A model generated the notes under the pieces. It did no database searches, was not told where the DNA came from, and worked only from the letters and a program-made list of their open reading frames with translations. Below, piece by piece: positions 24,880 through 32,466 of a DNA stretch of 64,000 bases. The DNA is taken from positions 1 to 64,000 of IMG/VR virus record IMGVR_UViG_3300009068_000024; one strand, given 5' to 3'. This DNA comes from a virus. The stretch's first letter is position 1. Every line of letters begins with the position of its first letter. A program made the position numbers and the translations under genes.

Positions 24880-25289
24880 CCAAAGAACTCTTCGTCACAG
24901 TTGGTATGGTTCAATATTGGATTCGGAAAGGTCGCCTCAAGAAGTATCCAACTTCCAACGGATATAACTATTTGGTCGATCTGGAAGAAGCTAAGTTTGC
25001 TTCCAAGTGGAAAGAGAATATTTTAAAAATTAATCCTGATTTGATAACAAGACAAGAAGCATCTGAAATCTTATTTCTAACAGAAAGATCTGTTTCGTAC
25101 CACATTTCCGTTGGACATCTGAAAAGGTATTATGTTTTGGGTGATGATAGACACTATTTACTTAATAAAAACGAAGTCATTGAGCTTTTATATAGCGAGC
25201 CTTATTACAAGAACAAAGACAGAAACGAGAAACTTCGTCAACTGGCACTTAATCAGAAAAAAGACAGAAAAGGTAAGTTTTGTAAATAG
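24852..25289 (+). CDS. Tandem excisionase/MerR-type HTH protein
   Basis: 145 residues with two winged-helix-like modules: TPKEVAKELFVTVGMVQYWI (residues 4-23) and TRQEASEILFLTERSVSYHI, each followed by a basic wing (RKGRLKKYPTSNGYNY; GHLKRYYVLGDDRHY). This duplication of the excisionase/MerR DNA-binding unit is compatible with binding a repeated or inverted site, so it is a candidate reader of the ACTTCYAACGA sites nearby. That link is only inference. Terminator follows. Confidence 0.8.
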   Translation: MQLLTPKEVAKELFVTVGMVQYWIRKGRLKKYPTSNGYNYLVDLEEAKFASKWKENILKINPDLITRQEASEILFLTERSVSYHISVGHLKRYYVLGDDRHYLLNKNEVIELLYSEPYYKNKDRNEKLRQLALNQKKDRKGKFCK

Positions 25290-25326
25290 TTTTATTTAAA
25301 AAGTAAAACTTTCAAACTTTACTTAG

Positions 25327-25365
25327 TCCCCCCTAGAAGCCTTATAGTTTCAGGGGGATTTTTTT
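25327..25365 (+). terminator. Intrinsic terminator
   Basis: CCCCCT (25329-25334) pairs with AGGGGG (25352-25357), followed by A and seven T. Confidence 0.85.
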
Positions 25366-25580
25366 GTTTCTAAACCACAAAAAGTTGTCGTCTCACACCT
25401 CACGCCTAAAAAACTTTTCAAACTACCCCCATAATGAGAACTATCAACCTTGTATAAAAAAGGTTGCGGGAAGGCTCCCCTTACTAGCGTTTACAATATC
25501 GAACGCAAAAGAGGTCGGGTGGAGTCACGAGCCTCTCCCCGGTTGACTCCATCCGATCCAAACTTCGAACGAAGGAACAT
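25366..25580 (+). promoter_or_regulatory. Structured leader with H-type pseudoknot
   Basis: No gene seen. AACCTT/AAGGTT hairpin near 25447-25466. AGAGG (25510-25514) pairs with CCTCT (25532-25536) while TGGAGTC (25520-25526) pairs with GACTCCA (25545-25551): interleaved order, so an H-type pseudoknot. AACTTCGAACGAA at 25561-25573 is a copy of the regional word. GAAGGA precedes the next ATG. Could be a 5' regulatory RNA or a packaging site. Confidence 0.45.
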
Positions 25581-26594
25581 ATGACAGAAGATAACTCAGA
25601 TCCAGGATCCTCATCCTCAACTTCTAATGAACGTCCATTGGAAGTTAAGATCGATCCTTTCGAAGCTCCTCCCGTAGAAGCTCCTATTATAGAAATCAAT
25701 GAACCTTTAAACATACGTCCAGACCTTTCCGAAATCGGAATCGAAGAAGTTGACCGCGGCGTTTGTGATGACACATTCGAAAACCGTCAACTCCTACGTC
25801 GAGCAAAGTTCAACTGGATTCCAGTGTACGCATCCAACGGAGTTCCAACGGGACTCATCCAAGCAATCTCAACCGAGATGGCAACCGAGAAACGTATCCT
25901 CTCCCTTGCCGAGAAAAAACCCATCCTCACAGATCCAACGAACAAAAACTCAGATTATCTAACGGGCCTCGATCTTCTAGCTGAAGAAGCGTCCGACTAC
26001 ATCTGCCCACCTTGGGTCATCGGCGCAACTCGTGCTTATATAAAAGAACAATCCGCGCCCCCGGTCTCATCAAAACGTAAACCGGCCGCACTTCCAACGA
26101 GATGTTCCAACGTAAAGGATGACGGGATCCGCTGCCAGCTCTGGTCTTCAGGACGTTTACAAGATGACGGTCTTTGCCGAATTCACCTGAGAAGCGTAAA
26201 ACACAGGCCAGGCGATGACATCGAACGAGCTCGTCAGAAGTTATTCCAGGCAGCGCCGTACGCCGTCGACGTTCTCGAAGATATGATGAGTAACGCAGAG
26301 TCTGAGCCAGTGAAGCTAAAAGCTGCGACTGAAATTCTTGACCGAGCCGGAGTCCGCGGCGGGATGGAGATCGACACAAACGTTTCGTTGGAAGTTCGTC
26401 CGGCCGCAAGCATCATTGCTGAACGTCTAAACAGACTTGCAACAAACGCAATCGACGCAGCCGCCAGGCTCAGTGAGGCAGGCATCCTGGTAACTTCCAA
26501 CGAAGTTGAACCGACCCAAGAAACTGCAGCGCACACTGCCGGATCTACAACTTCTAACGAAGACATTGTTGACGCAGAGATCCAGGAGGACTAA
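25581..26594 (+). CDS. Possible small terminase subunit or phage DNA-binding protein
   Basis: 337 residues. Acidic/proline N-terminus, then a conserved middle (FENRQLLRRAKFNWIPVYA), a zinc-finger-like RCSNVKDDGIRCQLW...CRIHL, and a helical part ARQKLFQAAPYAVDVLEDMM...KAATEILDRAGVRGG, which I recall from actinophage terminase-associated proteins. DNA binding is likely; the terminase role is tentative because the large subunit lies 23 kb away. Encodes TSNE at several ACTTCYAACGA words. Confidence 0.55.
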   Translation: MTEDNSDPGSSSSTSNERPLEVKIDPFEAPPVEAPIIEINEPLNIRPDLSEIGIEEVDRGVCDDTFENRQLLRRAKFNWIPVYASNGVPTGLIQAISTEMATEKRILSLAEKKPILTDPTNKNSDYLTGLDLLAEEASDYICPPWVIGATRAYIKEQSAPPVSSKRKPAALPTRCSNVKDDGIRCQLWSSGRLQDDGLCRIHLRSVKHRPGDDIERARQKLFQAAPYAVDVLEDMMSNAESEPVKLKAATEILDRAGVRGGMEIDTNVSLEVRPAASIIAERLNRLATNAIDAAARLSEAGILVTSNEVEPTQETAAHTAGSTTSNEDIVDAEIQED

Positions 26595-26599
26595 CCGAC

Positions 26600-26806
26600 A
26601 TGCATAGCTCGGATCCGCAACTTCTAACGAACGCACGTGAACTCGCATCCCAGCTTGCTGCAGACGTTAGCCAGGCGTCCACTAGACTGGAACATATAAG
26701 ACTTACAGCCAGAGCTAACGAAGCAGCGAATTTGCTGCAGGCCCTGGAGAAACTTCTAACGACCGGAGAGATTGATGACGAGAGCGAACCGCCAAGCGTT
26801 TCTTAA
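26600..26806 (+). CDS. Small helical protein
   Basis: 68 residues: LTNARELASQLAADVSQASTRLEHIRLTARANEAANLLQALEKLL, one long amphipathic helical region likely to dimerise, with an acidic tail. Starts six bases after the previous stop; overlaps the CHAP gene. Unknown role. Confidence 0.65.
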   Translation: MHSSDPQLLTNARELASQLAADVSQASTRLEHIRLTARANEAANLLQALEKLLTTGEIDDESEPPSVS

Positions 26807-27557
26807 TGAAGCCGAAAAGCACATTGGGTATCAAGCACGTATGAATAAAGGTTCAACGTACGGAGAACTAGTTGGTCACCCAGACAGGGATTGGAACGGC
26901 AGCTTCATCGACGTGATCGCACGAACCGTTGGTTTGAACTTGCCATCGCATGTGCACACAGCTGCAGCTCTGAGCTACTACTTCCAACGAGGGATGACGC
27001 ACGTTCGACCAAAACCAGGCGACATCGTCTTCTTCAGTTTTTCTCACGGAGACCCTCAGGGTATGCCTCACGTAGGAATTGTCACTGACGTCGAGCACTT
27101 TTCAAAGCATGGGATGTTTCAGACGATCGAAGCTCAAACTTCCAACGGAACTCCAAAAGGCAGCGCAGCTAACGACGGCGTCTACAGACGAAACCGTTAT
27201 GTTTACGAAGTACTCGCCTTCGCCAGGCCAAACTTCAAACGAACATTTCCGAAGAAGCAGGATGCTGCAGCTCATCCGGATCCAGGTAAACTTCCAACGA
27301 AGCCGTCCGTTAAAAGTTCCATCATTATTCCAGGACTCAAACACCCTTGCATTATTACCGTCCAACTTGCACTTGGCATGACCGTCGGTCTGCGCGGAGC
27401 TAAGCGAGGAGAGTGGGACCACAAGACGGCTGCAGCCTTCGCTAACTTCCAACGAAGAATCGGATATATCGGAAGCAGTGTCAACGGGATTCCTGACCTC
27501 CCGAGTCTCGAACGTCTGTCTCTAGAAACCGGAAACTTTTTTATAACGATTCCATAA
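26775..27557 (+). CDS. CHAP-like protein with peptidoglycan-binding end
   Basis: 260 residues. N-terminal CHAP-like fold: GSTYGELVG, W40-N-G-S-F, RPKPGDIVFFSF, PHVGIVTD with H99. The usual catalytic Cys after the Trp is not seen (W40-N-G-S43-F), so activity is in doubt or the nucleophile differs. The C-terminal GLRGAKRGEWDHKTAAAFANFQRR resembles a peptidoglycan-binding repeat. No signal peptide. Start set at the ATG preceded by GGAGAG, overlapping the previous gene. Could be endolysin or tail-associated lysin. Confidence 0.8.
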   Translation: MTRANRQAFLNEAEKHIGYQARMNKGSTYGELVGHPDRDWNGSFIDVIARTVGLNLPSHVHTAAALSYYFQRGMTHVRPKPGDIVFFSFSHGDPQGMPHVGIVTDVEHFSKHGMFQTIEAQTSNGTPKGSAANDGVYRRNRYVYEVLAFARPNFKRTFPKKQDAAAHPDPGKLPTKPSVKSSIIIPGLKHPCIITVQLALGMTVGLRGAKRGEWDHKTAAAFANFQRRIGYIGSSVNGIPDLPSLERLSLETGNFFITIP

Positions 27558-27562
27558 CGGGG

Positions 27563-27597
27563 TTGCGTTCTTTTATATAACGTGCTAACTTTCTTAT
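27563..27597 (+). promoter_or_regulatory. Promoter for a leaderless transcript
   Basis: TTGCGT (27563-27568), 17 nt, TAACTT (27586-27591), six bases, ATG at 27598. Confidence 0.7.
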
Positions 27598-27816
27598 ATG
27601 GAAGAAAATTTGAAATGCACGCGGTGCCTAGTATGGAAACCGACGTCCACTATATTCACTGAACTAGGCGAGCTAACTGCTTGCATAGACTGCAAAGATA
27701 CCTGCAGAGACTGCTCAACCGAGACTCCAGAAGAACTGCTCGAACACGGATTGTGCCTAAGTTGTTGCCAAGAAATGGACGAAGAGGCCGAAGAGAATGG
27801 ATACTACGATGAGTAA
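27598..27816 (+). CDS. Zinc-ribbon protein
   Basis: 72 residues: CTRCLVWKP, CIDCKDTCRDC, CLSCC and an acidic end. Several CxxC knuckles give two zinc sites. Leaderless start. Head of a short operon of Cys-rich proteins. Confidence 0.75.
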   Translation: MEENLKCTRCLVWKPTSTIFTELGELTACIDCKDTCRDCSTETPEELLEHGLCLSCCQEMDEEAEENGYYDE

Positions 27817-28084
27817 GCAATGCTACTCCTGCCCCGACCTAATATCCAACATCGGGACAGCGTCAATGTTTATAAGCGGAAATAAACAGTATTATCAATG
27901 CGCTAACTGTATGGAAGGTTCAAACTGTTTCACGTGTGAGGGATGTGGAGACGGACTAGCCAGCGAATGCGTTGATTATGTTCCTAGCCGATACAGAGAG
28001 TGGTGGTGCATTAGTTGCGCCGAAGACCACGAAAGTGTTAGGCTTGATTTTGAAAACAATTGGATTTTCAAGGAGGAAAACTAA
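27809..28084 (+). CDS. Cysteine-rich protein, paralogue of the 40.1 kb gene
   Basis: 91 residues from MSKQCYSCPDL. CANCMEGSNCFTCEGCGDGLASE and WWCISCAED give multiple zinc knuckles. The segment FTCEGCGDGLASE matches the gene at 40099-40275 (FTCESCGNGLASE). Overlaps the gene before it; ATG 27797 is an alternative start. Function unknown. Confidence 0.7.
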   Translation: MSKQCYSCPDLISNIGTASMFISGNKQYYQCANCMEGSNCFTCEGCGDGLASECVDYVPSRYREWWCISCAEDHESVRLDFENNWIFKEEN

Positions 28085-28353
28085 TGCGTATAGGCACCAA
28101 CAAACAGTGGGAACTAAGCGTTTGCGATTCCTGCGCATATTTCATCATTGACCATTTAGGCGAATGGATAGCATTTCAAAGCAAATCGCCACACTATTGC
28201 ATTGACTATCTAGAAGACGCAAACACTAGAGTCAGAGAACCCCACAAACCGTCAAAGTTGTACGACGATGACTGGATAAAAAAACTGTGGACGTCTGCAA
28301 ATAGAACAGTAGCAATAGCTTTTCGACATTGGTATATGACAGAACTCGACTAA
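28084..28353 (+). CDS. Hypothetical protein
   Basis: 89 residues from an ATG overlapping the previous stop, after AAGGAGG. Begins MRIGTNKQWELSVCDSCAYF, with HLGEWIAF and a helical end (IAFRHWYMTEL). The CDSC pair may bind metal. Terminator follows. Confidence 0.7.
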   Translation: MRIGTNKQWELSVCDSCAYFIIDHLGEWIAFQSKSPHYCIDYLEDANTRVREPHKPSKLYDDDWIKKLWTSANRTVAIAFRHWYMTELD

Positions 28354-28358
28354 AAATT

Positions 28359-28386
28359 CCCCGCCTAAACAGCGGGGATTTTTTTT
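28359..28386 (+). terminator. Intrinsic terminator
   Basis: CCCCGC (28359-28364), seven-base loop, GCGGGG (28372-28377), A, then eight T. Confidence 0.93.
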
Positions 28387-28607
28387 GCCAAACCGGGAAT
28401 AAATCTGAAAGTAGCTTTCCAGGCAAAAACTTCCAACGAACGTCCATACGAAGTTTTCTACCGAATGCGTAATTTTTTTCTCATCCAGGCAAAACTTCCA
28501 ACGAACCTACGTGCGAAGTTCAGAAGGGATCCGGATCCGGCAGCGGGCGCAACTTTCAACGAGCTTCATTGGAAGTTGTAGTTTTCACAGTCGATGACAA
28601 AATCTTC
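28387..28607. repeat. Three composite inverted-repeat sites in a non-coding stretch
   Basis: Sites at 28428-28455, 28493-28520 and 28551-28577. Each starts AACTTYCAACGA and ends GAAGTT or TTGGAAGTT, so the arms are inverted. A fourth site of the same kind lies at 25619-25646 inside a gene. No gene is seen in this stretch. Confidence 0.7.
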
Positions 28608-28641
28608 TTGACTTTTAGAACTAAACCGATAACATAGAAAT
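28608..28641 (+). promoter_or_regulatory. Promoter for a leaderless transcript
   Basis: TTGACT (28608-28613), 16 nt, TAACAT (28630-28635), six bases, ATG at 28642. Confidence 0.75.
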
Positions 28642-28836
28642 ATGTTTAATCCCGACCTAATAAGAGAGTTCTCAATGGGGTTCAGATTTGATTTAACCAA
28701 GGACTCCGATTGCTTGCATCAATACAGAAGATACCTACACAAATCAAGCCTTGAGTGTACCGAGAGGTGCGACGCCGACAATGAGGGTTTTTGTCTAGAA
28801 AAAATTTGCACCGTTTGCTTAGATAAGGTAATGTAA
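28642..28836 (+). CDS. Small cysteine-containing protein
   Basis: 64 residues: HQYRRYLHKSSLECTERCDADNEGFCLEKICTVCLDKV. Five Cys in the second half could bind metal. Leaderless. Unknown. Confidence 0.65.
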   Translation: MFNPDLIREFSMGFRFDLTKDSDCLHQYRRYLHKSSLECTERCDADNEGFCLEKICTVCLDKVM

Positions 28837-28840
28837 AGCT

Positions 28841-29074
28841 ATGACCGATTTTATAAACGACCCTGAACGCAACTCCGACCTAGCCGACTGGCTAGACTAC
28901 GGAAAGAAACAAGGCTGGATAGTTCCACAAGTTGTGTGCAACACACACGACGGAGTGCCTATGACTGCGACCGAACAGAACGAGTTTGACGAGGGTGGAG
29001 ACCCTTGTATTCACGTTATCCGTATCTTTGAAAGTGAAGAAGAACAAAAGCAGTGTCTCGAACACTGGGAGTAG
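28841..29074 (+). CDS. Small acidic hypothetical protein
   Basis: 77 residues beginning MTDFINDPERNSDLADWLDYGKK; ends with an acidic EEEQKQCLEHWE. Starts four bases after the previous stop. No family recognised. Confidence 0.65.
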   Translation: MTDFINDPERNSDLADWLDYGKKQGWIVPQVVCNTHDGVPMTATEQNEFDEGGDPCIHVIRIFESEEEQKQCLEHWE

Positions 29075-29133
29075 CCAAATCACCATTTAAAAACGTCCCG
29101 TAAAATGTAATTAACCCTACAACGGAGACGATA

Positions 29134-29379
29134 ATGCAACACATAGAGCTACACGTTATTAACAACGAGGCTGACGCTAGCCAAGCCGAAGAGCTTGGGC
29201 TAACTACGTTTGGCGTCTTTGAAGTATGCGAAAACTGCGACGAGCCGATTGGTTATACACCTAATGGTTTCTACCCTTGCGTCATTGTTTTAATGATCGA
29301 CCACAACGACGAGGACATTGAGTTCCTGCTATGTGACGGTTGCGTTTCACCTATTCTTTCGCCCGGATTTGTGGCTTGA
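29134..29379 (+). CDS. Small protein with two CxxC knuckles
   Basis: 81 residues: FEVCENCDEPIGY and LLCDGCVSPIL form a two-knuckle zinc ribbon. AACGGAGAC ribosome site. Unknown function; belongs to the many tiny zinc proteins of this region. Confidence 0.7.
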   Translation: MQHIELHVINNEADASQAEELGLTTFGVFEVCENCDEPIGYTPNGFYPCVIVLMIDHNDEDIEFLLCDGCVSPILSPGFVA

Positions 29380-29410
29380 TTTTCTTTTATAAAACCTGTA
29401 TCATTTAGAT
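29376..29410 (+). promoter_or_regulatory. Promoter for a leaderless transcript
   Basis: TTGATT (29376-29381), 17 nt, TATCAT (29399-29404), six bases, ATG at 29411. Overlaps the end of the previous gene. Confidence 0.85.
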
Positions 29411-29626
29411 ATGGAACCTCAAAAACAATTCATCACACCTGCTCAATTGAACTGGCGATTACTACACCGAACCTACGGATTTGTAGATGGCGAGTGGTAT
29501 TACATACACAAAAATAAACCTACATTTAGTATCGTAATAGAGTTTATTGACAGTAATCCCGACATAGACAAAAGATACCAAGAGTGGTTGGACACTCTTT
29601 TTAACCCTTTAGACGAGAATTTTTAA
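29411..29626 (+). CDS. Small YGF.DG.W family protein
   Basis: 71 residues. RTYGFVDGEWYYIHKNKPTF closely matches the next gene (RSYGFIDGQWWFIMNNRKLF), so the two are tandem paralogues. Beta-hairpin-like pattern with aromatics. Leaderless transcript. Unknown function. Confidence 0.7.
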   Translation: MEPQKQFITPAQLNWRLLHRTYGFVDGEWYYIHKNKPTFSIVIEFIDSNPDIDKRYQEWLDTLFNPLDENF

Positions 29627-29627
29627 T

Positions 29628-29837
29628 ATGGACATACACAAAAGAAAAGAAACCGAGATCTCGCTGAAATACAAAATTCGCACAAGAAGTTATGGATTTA
29701 TAGATGGTCAGTGGTGGTTTATTATGAACAACCGAAAACTTTTTGAAGTGGAAATAGAACTTTACATTTCAGCTGACGACGACAAGCTGTATGAAGCTGG
29801 GTTGAAATACGGTAATCCGTTAGCCGAGTGGTGGTAA
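29628..29837 (+). CDS. Small YGF.DG.W family protein, second copy
   Basis: 69 residues, paralogue of the preceding gene. Starts two bases after its stop, so co-translated. The next gene also keeps a reduced version of the motif (YINGEWRW). Confidence 0.7.
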   Translation: MDIHKRKETEISLKYKIRTRSYGFIDGQWWFIMNNRKLFEVEIELYISADDDKLYEAGLKYGNPLAEWW

Positions 29838-29842
29838 TTGCT

Positions 29843-30067
29843 ATGATACGAGCTTATTTAGAGGTAGATCCGGATTTATTGAACGCATATATCTATTCTG
29901 GACAACTGAAATACATAAACGGTGAGTGGCGTTGGGATAAAAATGGATTTGCCAACGACATAGTTTTTACTGAACCGACATCTAGGGGTTATTCGTTAGG
30001 AGTTTCACTCAAACAATACTTACAAAGTCAAGGTGATCTAATTCACGAATTGACTTACCAAGACTAA
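29843..30067 (+). CDS. Small YINGEW family protein
   Basis: 74 residues from ATG 29843: MIRAYLEVDPDLLNAYIYSGQLKYINGEWRW, distant third member of the tandem family. A GTG 15 bases upstream is in frame. The next promoter lies in its 3' end. Confidence 0.65.
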   Translation: MIRAYLEVDPDLLNAYIYSGQLKYINGEWRWDKNGFANDIVFTEPTSRGYSLGVSLKQYLQSQGDLIHELTYQD

Positions 30068-30079
30068 AAGTTATACAAT
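30050..30079 (+). promoter_or_regulatory. Sigma-70-type promoter
   Basis: TTGACT (30050-30055), 18 nt, TACAAT (30074-30079). Confidence 0.8.
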
Positions 30080-30107
30080 AAAACTACAAAGACGGAAGGA
30101 CACTAAA

Positions 30108-30641
30108 ATTCACACTTCACAAATAATGCTAGTTGTAGCAAACACTCACGAACAGGCGAGAGGAATAGTAGCCGACAAGTTTAGCGATAGCGAACCACGC
30201 TGGTCTGACTGGTGCGAGGTTTCATCTAATACAGGTATCAGTTTCGCTGGGCGTTGGGAAAGTGAAAACATCTTAGGCACACAAGCCGAGCTGGATACAC
30301 TATGCTACGCAGATGATCCTGAAACTGCTGAACAGGCGATTACTGCTTATCTAAAACACCGATATATGGACATAGACCAATACAGAAAAAAGCTCTATGA
30401 CGAGGGTAAGCAAGATATCTTATTTAGCCACAACTACGACCACGAGGCAGAATGGTCTAGGACAGACGATATGCCACTTTATTACGCCAAGAAACTAGCT
30501 GAACTTTTATCTAACGAATGGACATCTGATAGTGCTATATATGATCTGGAAACTTGGGATACCAACTTAGCTGACTTCCGTAAGCGTGTAGATAACAGCC
30601 CTCAACATCAGTTCTTAGTTTTAGTGGATTTCCACTTCTAA
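30108..30641 (+). CDS. Hypothetical protein, possible ATT start
   Basis: 177 residues from ATT 30108 or 171 from ATG 30126. GGAAGGA (30094-30100) sits seven bases before the ATT and 25 before the ATG, and genes at 30743 and 31298 have the same AAGGACAC layout at normal spacing, which favours the rare ATT. Aromatic/acidic protein (PRWSDWCEVSSN, GRWESENILG). Function unknown. Confidence 0.65.
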   Translation: MHTSQIMLVVANTHEQARGIVADKFSDSEPRWSDWCEVSSNTGISFAGRWESENILGTQAELDTLCYADDPETAEQAITAYLKHRYMDIDQYRKKLYDEGKQDILFSHNYDHEAEWSRTDDMPLYYAKKLAELLSNEWTSDSAIYDLETWDTNLADFRKRVDNSPQHQFLVLVDFHF

Positions 30642-30670
30642 AAACTTTTCCAAAAAACTTTTATAGAAAC

Positions 30671-30699
30671 TTGACAAACTTCTAACAAAAGACTTAGAC
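30671..30699 (+). promoter_or_regulatory. Sigma-70-type promoter
   Basis: TTGACA (30671-30676), 17 nt, TTAGAC (30694-30699). The spacer holds AACTTCTAAC, a partial copy of the regional word. Confidence 0.6.
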
Positions 30700-30742
30700 T
30701 TTCTAAGTAAGCCGAAATCAACCCTGAAAGGACACAAACAAA

Positions 30743-31264
30743 ATGGCTGAAACAAACAACGCAAACATCTTGGTAGGTTATGCCCTATACACAGAGTTTC
30801 GCAAAGACGGACACACTTTACAGGTAATCTTTACACCTGAAAGTATGTCTGAAACTGCTGACGGAACAAGTGTGTATGTTCCTGCTTCTGTATGGCGTAG
30901 GCAAGTATCAAGCTACAACCCTCGCCGACCTTGGCGTTCATACTCGCAAGAGTGGAACACCATAAACAACAGGAAAGAGTATCGCCTTGCTAATGGTGGT
31001 TCTGCCGAAACACTAGACGAGGACTTGGCTAAAAAGTATTCTGTTGCTGGTCTTGTATTTATGGACAGAACTTTTGAGAGCCTAGTTGCTCAAAGTTGGG
31101 AACTTCACAAAGAACCTATTGTTGTTGAGTTCTCAAAAGAGGATCTAGTGGACACTCAAAGTTGGAACACCCCTAATGCTCTTATCCGTAGAATTATGCG
31201 TTCTCGTAAAGCTCTTGGATTTTCTGACGAACTATTTGCTATTCCTACTACTACTGCTGTATAG
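30743..31264 (+). CDS. Hypothetical protein upstream of the MoxR/VWA pair
   Basis: 173 residues. GYALYTEFRKDGHTLQVIF, VYVPASVWRRQVSSYNPRRPW and a helical end. No motif recognised. AAAGGACAC ribosome site identical in form to that of the AAA+ gene 33 bases downstream, so probably one operon. May be a partner of that system. Confidence 0.7.
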   Translation: MAETNNANILVGYALYTEFRKDGHTLQVIFTPESMSETADGTSVYVPASVWRRQVSSYNPRRPWRSYSQEWNTINNRKEYRLANGGSAETLDEDLAKKYSVAGLVFMDRTFESLVAQSWELHKEPIVVEFSKEDLVDTQSWNTPNALIRRIMRSRKALGFSDELFAIPTTTAV

Positions 31265-31297
31265 TCAAACTATCAACCCCGAAAGGACACAAAACAA

Positions 31298-32335
31298 ATG
31301 ACTATAACCATTACTGCTACCCTCAACGAAAATGAGAAAGTAGCACTAGATAGGCTAAACAACCTAGAAAAGTTATCTGGGAAGTTGCCTGAACTGCTAA
31401 TCGCAGTTGGCTCGCAAGCTGTAAATGCTGACCAAGCCGAGATCATCAAAAACAACCTATCCAAATCTGGTGGGCTTACTATGCGTGGGTCTGCCGAAAC
31501 AACCAAAAAGAAAGTAAAGGAAAAAGTGGCTGAAACACTAAACGCTGACGAGGCTCTAATGCGACCTAATGGCGAAATGTATTACACTCGCAGTTGGGGC
31601 GAACACAAAGATAGTGCTGTCCTAAAACAACTCCGTTCTATCAACCAATTCGCACTATTCTATGGAAGTCCCGGAACAGGTAAAACTGCTCTTGTTGAGG
31701 CTACTTTCGGTGAGGAAGTCCATACAATTCTCGGTTCTGGCGATACCGAAGTTGCTGACCTAGTCGGTGGCTATGTCCAAACTCCTAGTGGCAATTTTGA
31801 GTGGATAGACGGGGCATTGGTAAAAGCAGCCGAAAGAGGCGAGGTCTTGTTCATTGACGAGATCGGTCTTATTGACCCGAAAGTTCTATCGGTTGTCTAT
31901 GGTCTAATGGACGGCAGACGAGAACTGCCAATTACTCAAAATCCCGAAAGAGGCACTATCAAAGCCAAAGACGGATTTTATGTTGTCGGTGCTACTAACC
32001 CTAACGCTGTCGGTGTTGTTCTATCAGAGGCGTTGCTCTCACGATTTACAGCACAGGTAGAAATCACTACCGATTGGGTGCTTGCTAAGAAGTTGGGCGT
32101 TCCTGCCATTATCACAACTGCTAGTCAGAACTTAGCTAAGAAGTTTAGTTCTGGCGAAGTTTCTTGGTGTCCTCAAATGCGAGAGCTACTTGCTTTTAGA
32201 GATCTGGAAAAAGTGTTCGGAACTAAGTGGGCTGTTAGCAACCTAATCTCGTCAGCACCCGAACTAGATAGACCTATCGTTGCCGAAGTTCTATCTAGGG
32301 TTTATGGCGAGGAAGTAAAAACTGCCAAAATCTAG
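31298..32335 (+). CDS. MoxR/CobS-like AAA+ ATPase
   Basis: 345 residues. Walker A GSPGTGKT (123-130), Walker B VLFIDEIG (183-190), sensor GATNPN (231-236) and SRF arginine finger. The layout fits the AAA_5/MoxR group, which includes NorQ, CbbQ and CobS. Such ATPases act with VWA proteins to insert metals or remodel complexes. The next gene is such a VWA protein. The N-terminal 120 residues are lysine-rich and helical, unlike short MoxR proteins. Confidence 0.9.
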   Translation: MTITITATLNENEKVALDRLNNLEKLSGKLPELLIAVGSQAVNADQAEIIKNNLSKSGGLTMRGSAETTKKKVKEKVAETLNADEALMRPNGEMYYTRSWGEHKDSAVLKQLRSINQFALFYGSPGTGKTALVEATFGEEVHTILGSGDTEVADLVGGYVQTPSGNFEWIDGALVKAAERGEVLFIDEIGLIDPKVLSVVYGLMDGRRELPITQNPERGTIKAKDGFYVVGATNPNAVGVVLSEALLSRFTAQVEITTDWVLAKKLGVPAIITTASQNLAKKFSSGEVSWCPQMRELLAFRDLEKVFGTKWAVSNLISSAPELDRPIVAEVLSRVYGEEVKTAKI

Positions 32336-32363
32336 GTCGTGTCCTACCTAGCGTTTTGGTCGG

Positions 32364-32393
32364 GGGTAGGTAGTTATGGTTGGCTACCTACCC
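32364..32393 (+). terminator. Strong hairpin without T tract
   Basis: GGGTAGGTAG (32364-32373) pairs perfectly with CTACCTACCC (32384-32393). Weak T content after it; may terminate or protect the 3' end. Confidence 0.6.
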
Positions 32394-32405
32394 TCAATTT
32401 CCAAC

Positions 32406-32435
32406 TTGACAAAATCTAAATCAACCCTCTAAAAT
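32406..32435 (+). promoter_or_regulatory. Sigma-70-type promoter
   Basis: TTGACA (32406-32411), 18 nt, TAAAAT (32430-32435). Gives the VWA gene its own promoter. Confidence 0.8.
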
Positions 32436-32466
32436 CTAAATACGACAACTGAAAGGAAAAAATCTT

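Noticed and set aside
24852-25289. Integrase/excisionase pair marking a prophage
   Set aside because: Only the excisionase-like DNA-binding fold is present; no tyrosine or serine recombinase was found in the window.
28428-28455. loxP-like Cre target
   Set aside because: One arm (ATACGAAGTT) resembles loxP by chance, but the other arm and spacer length differ and no recombinase gene was seen.
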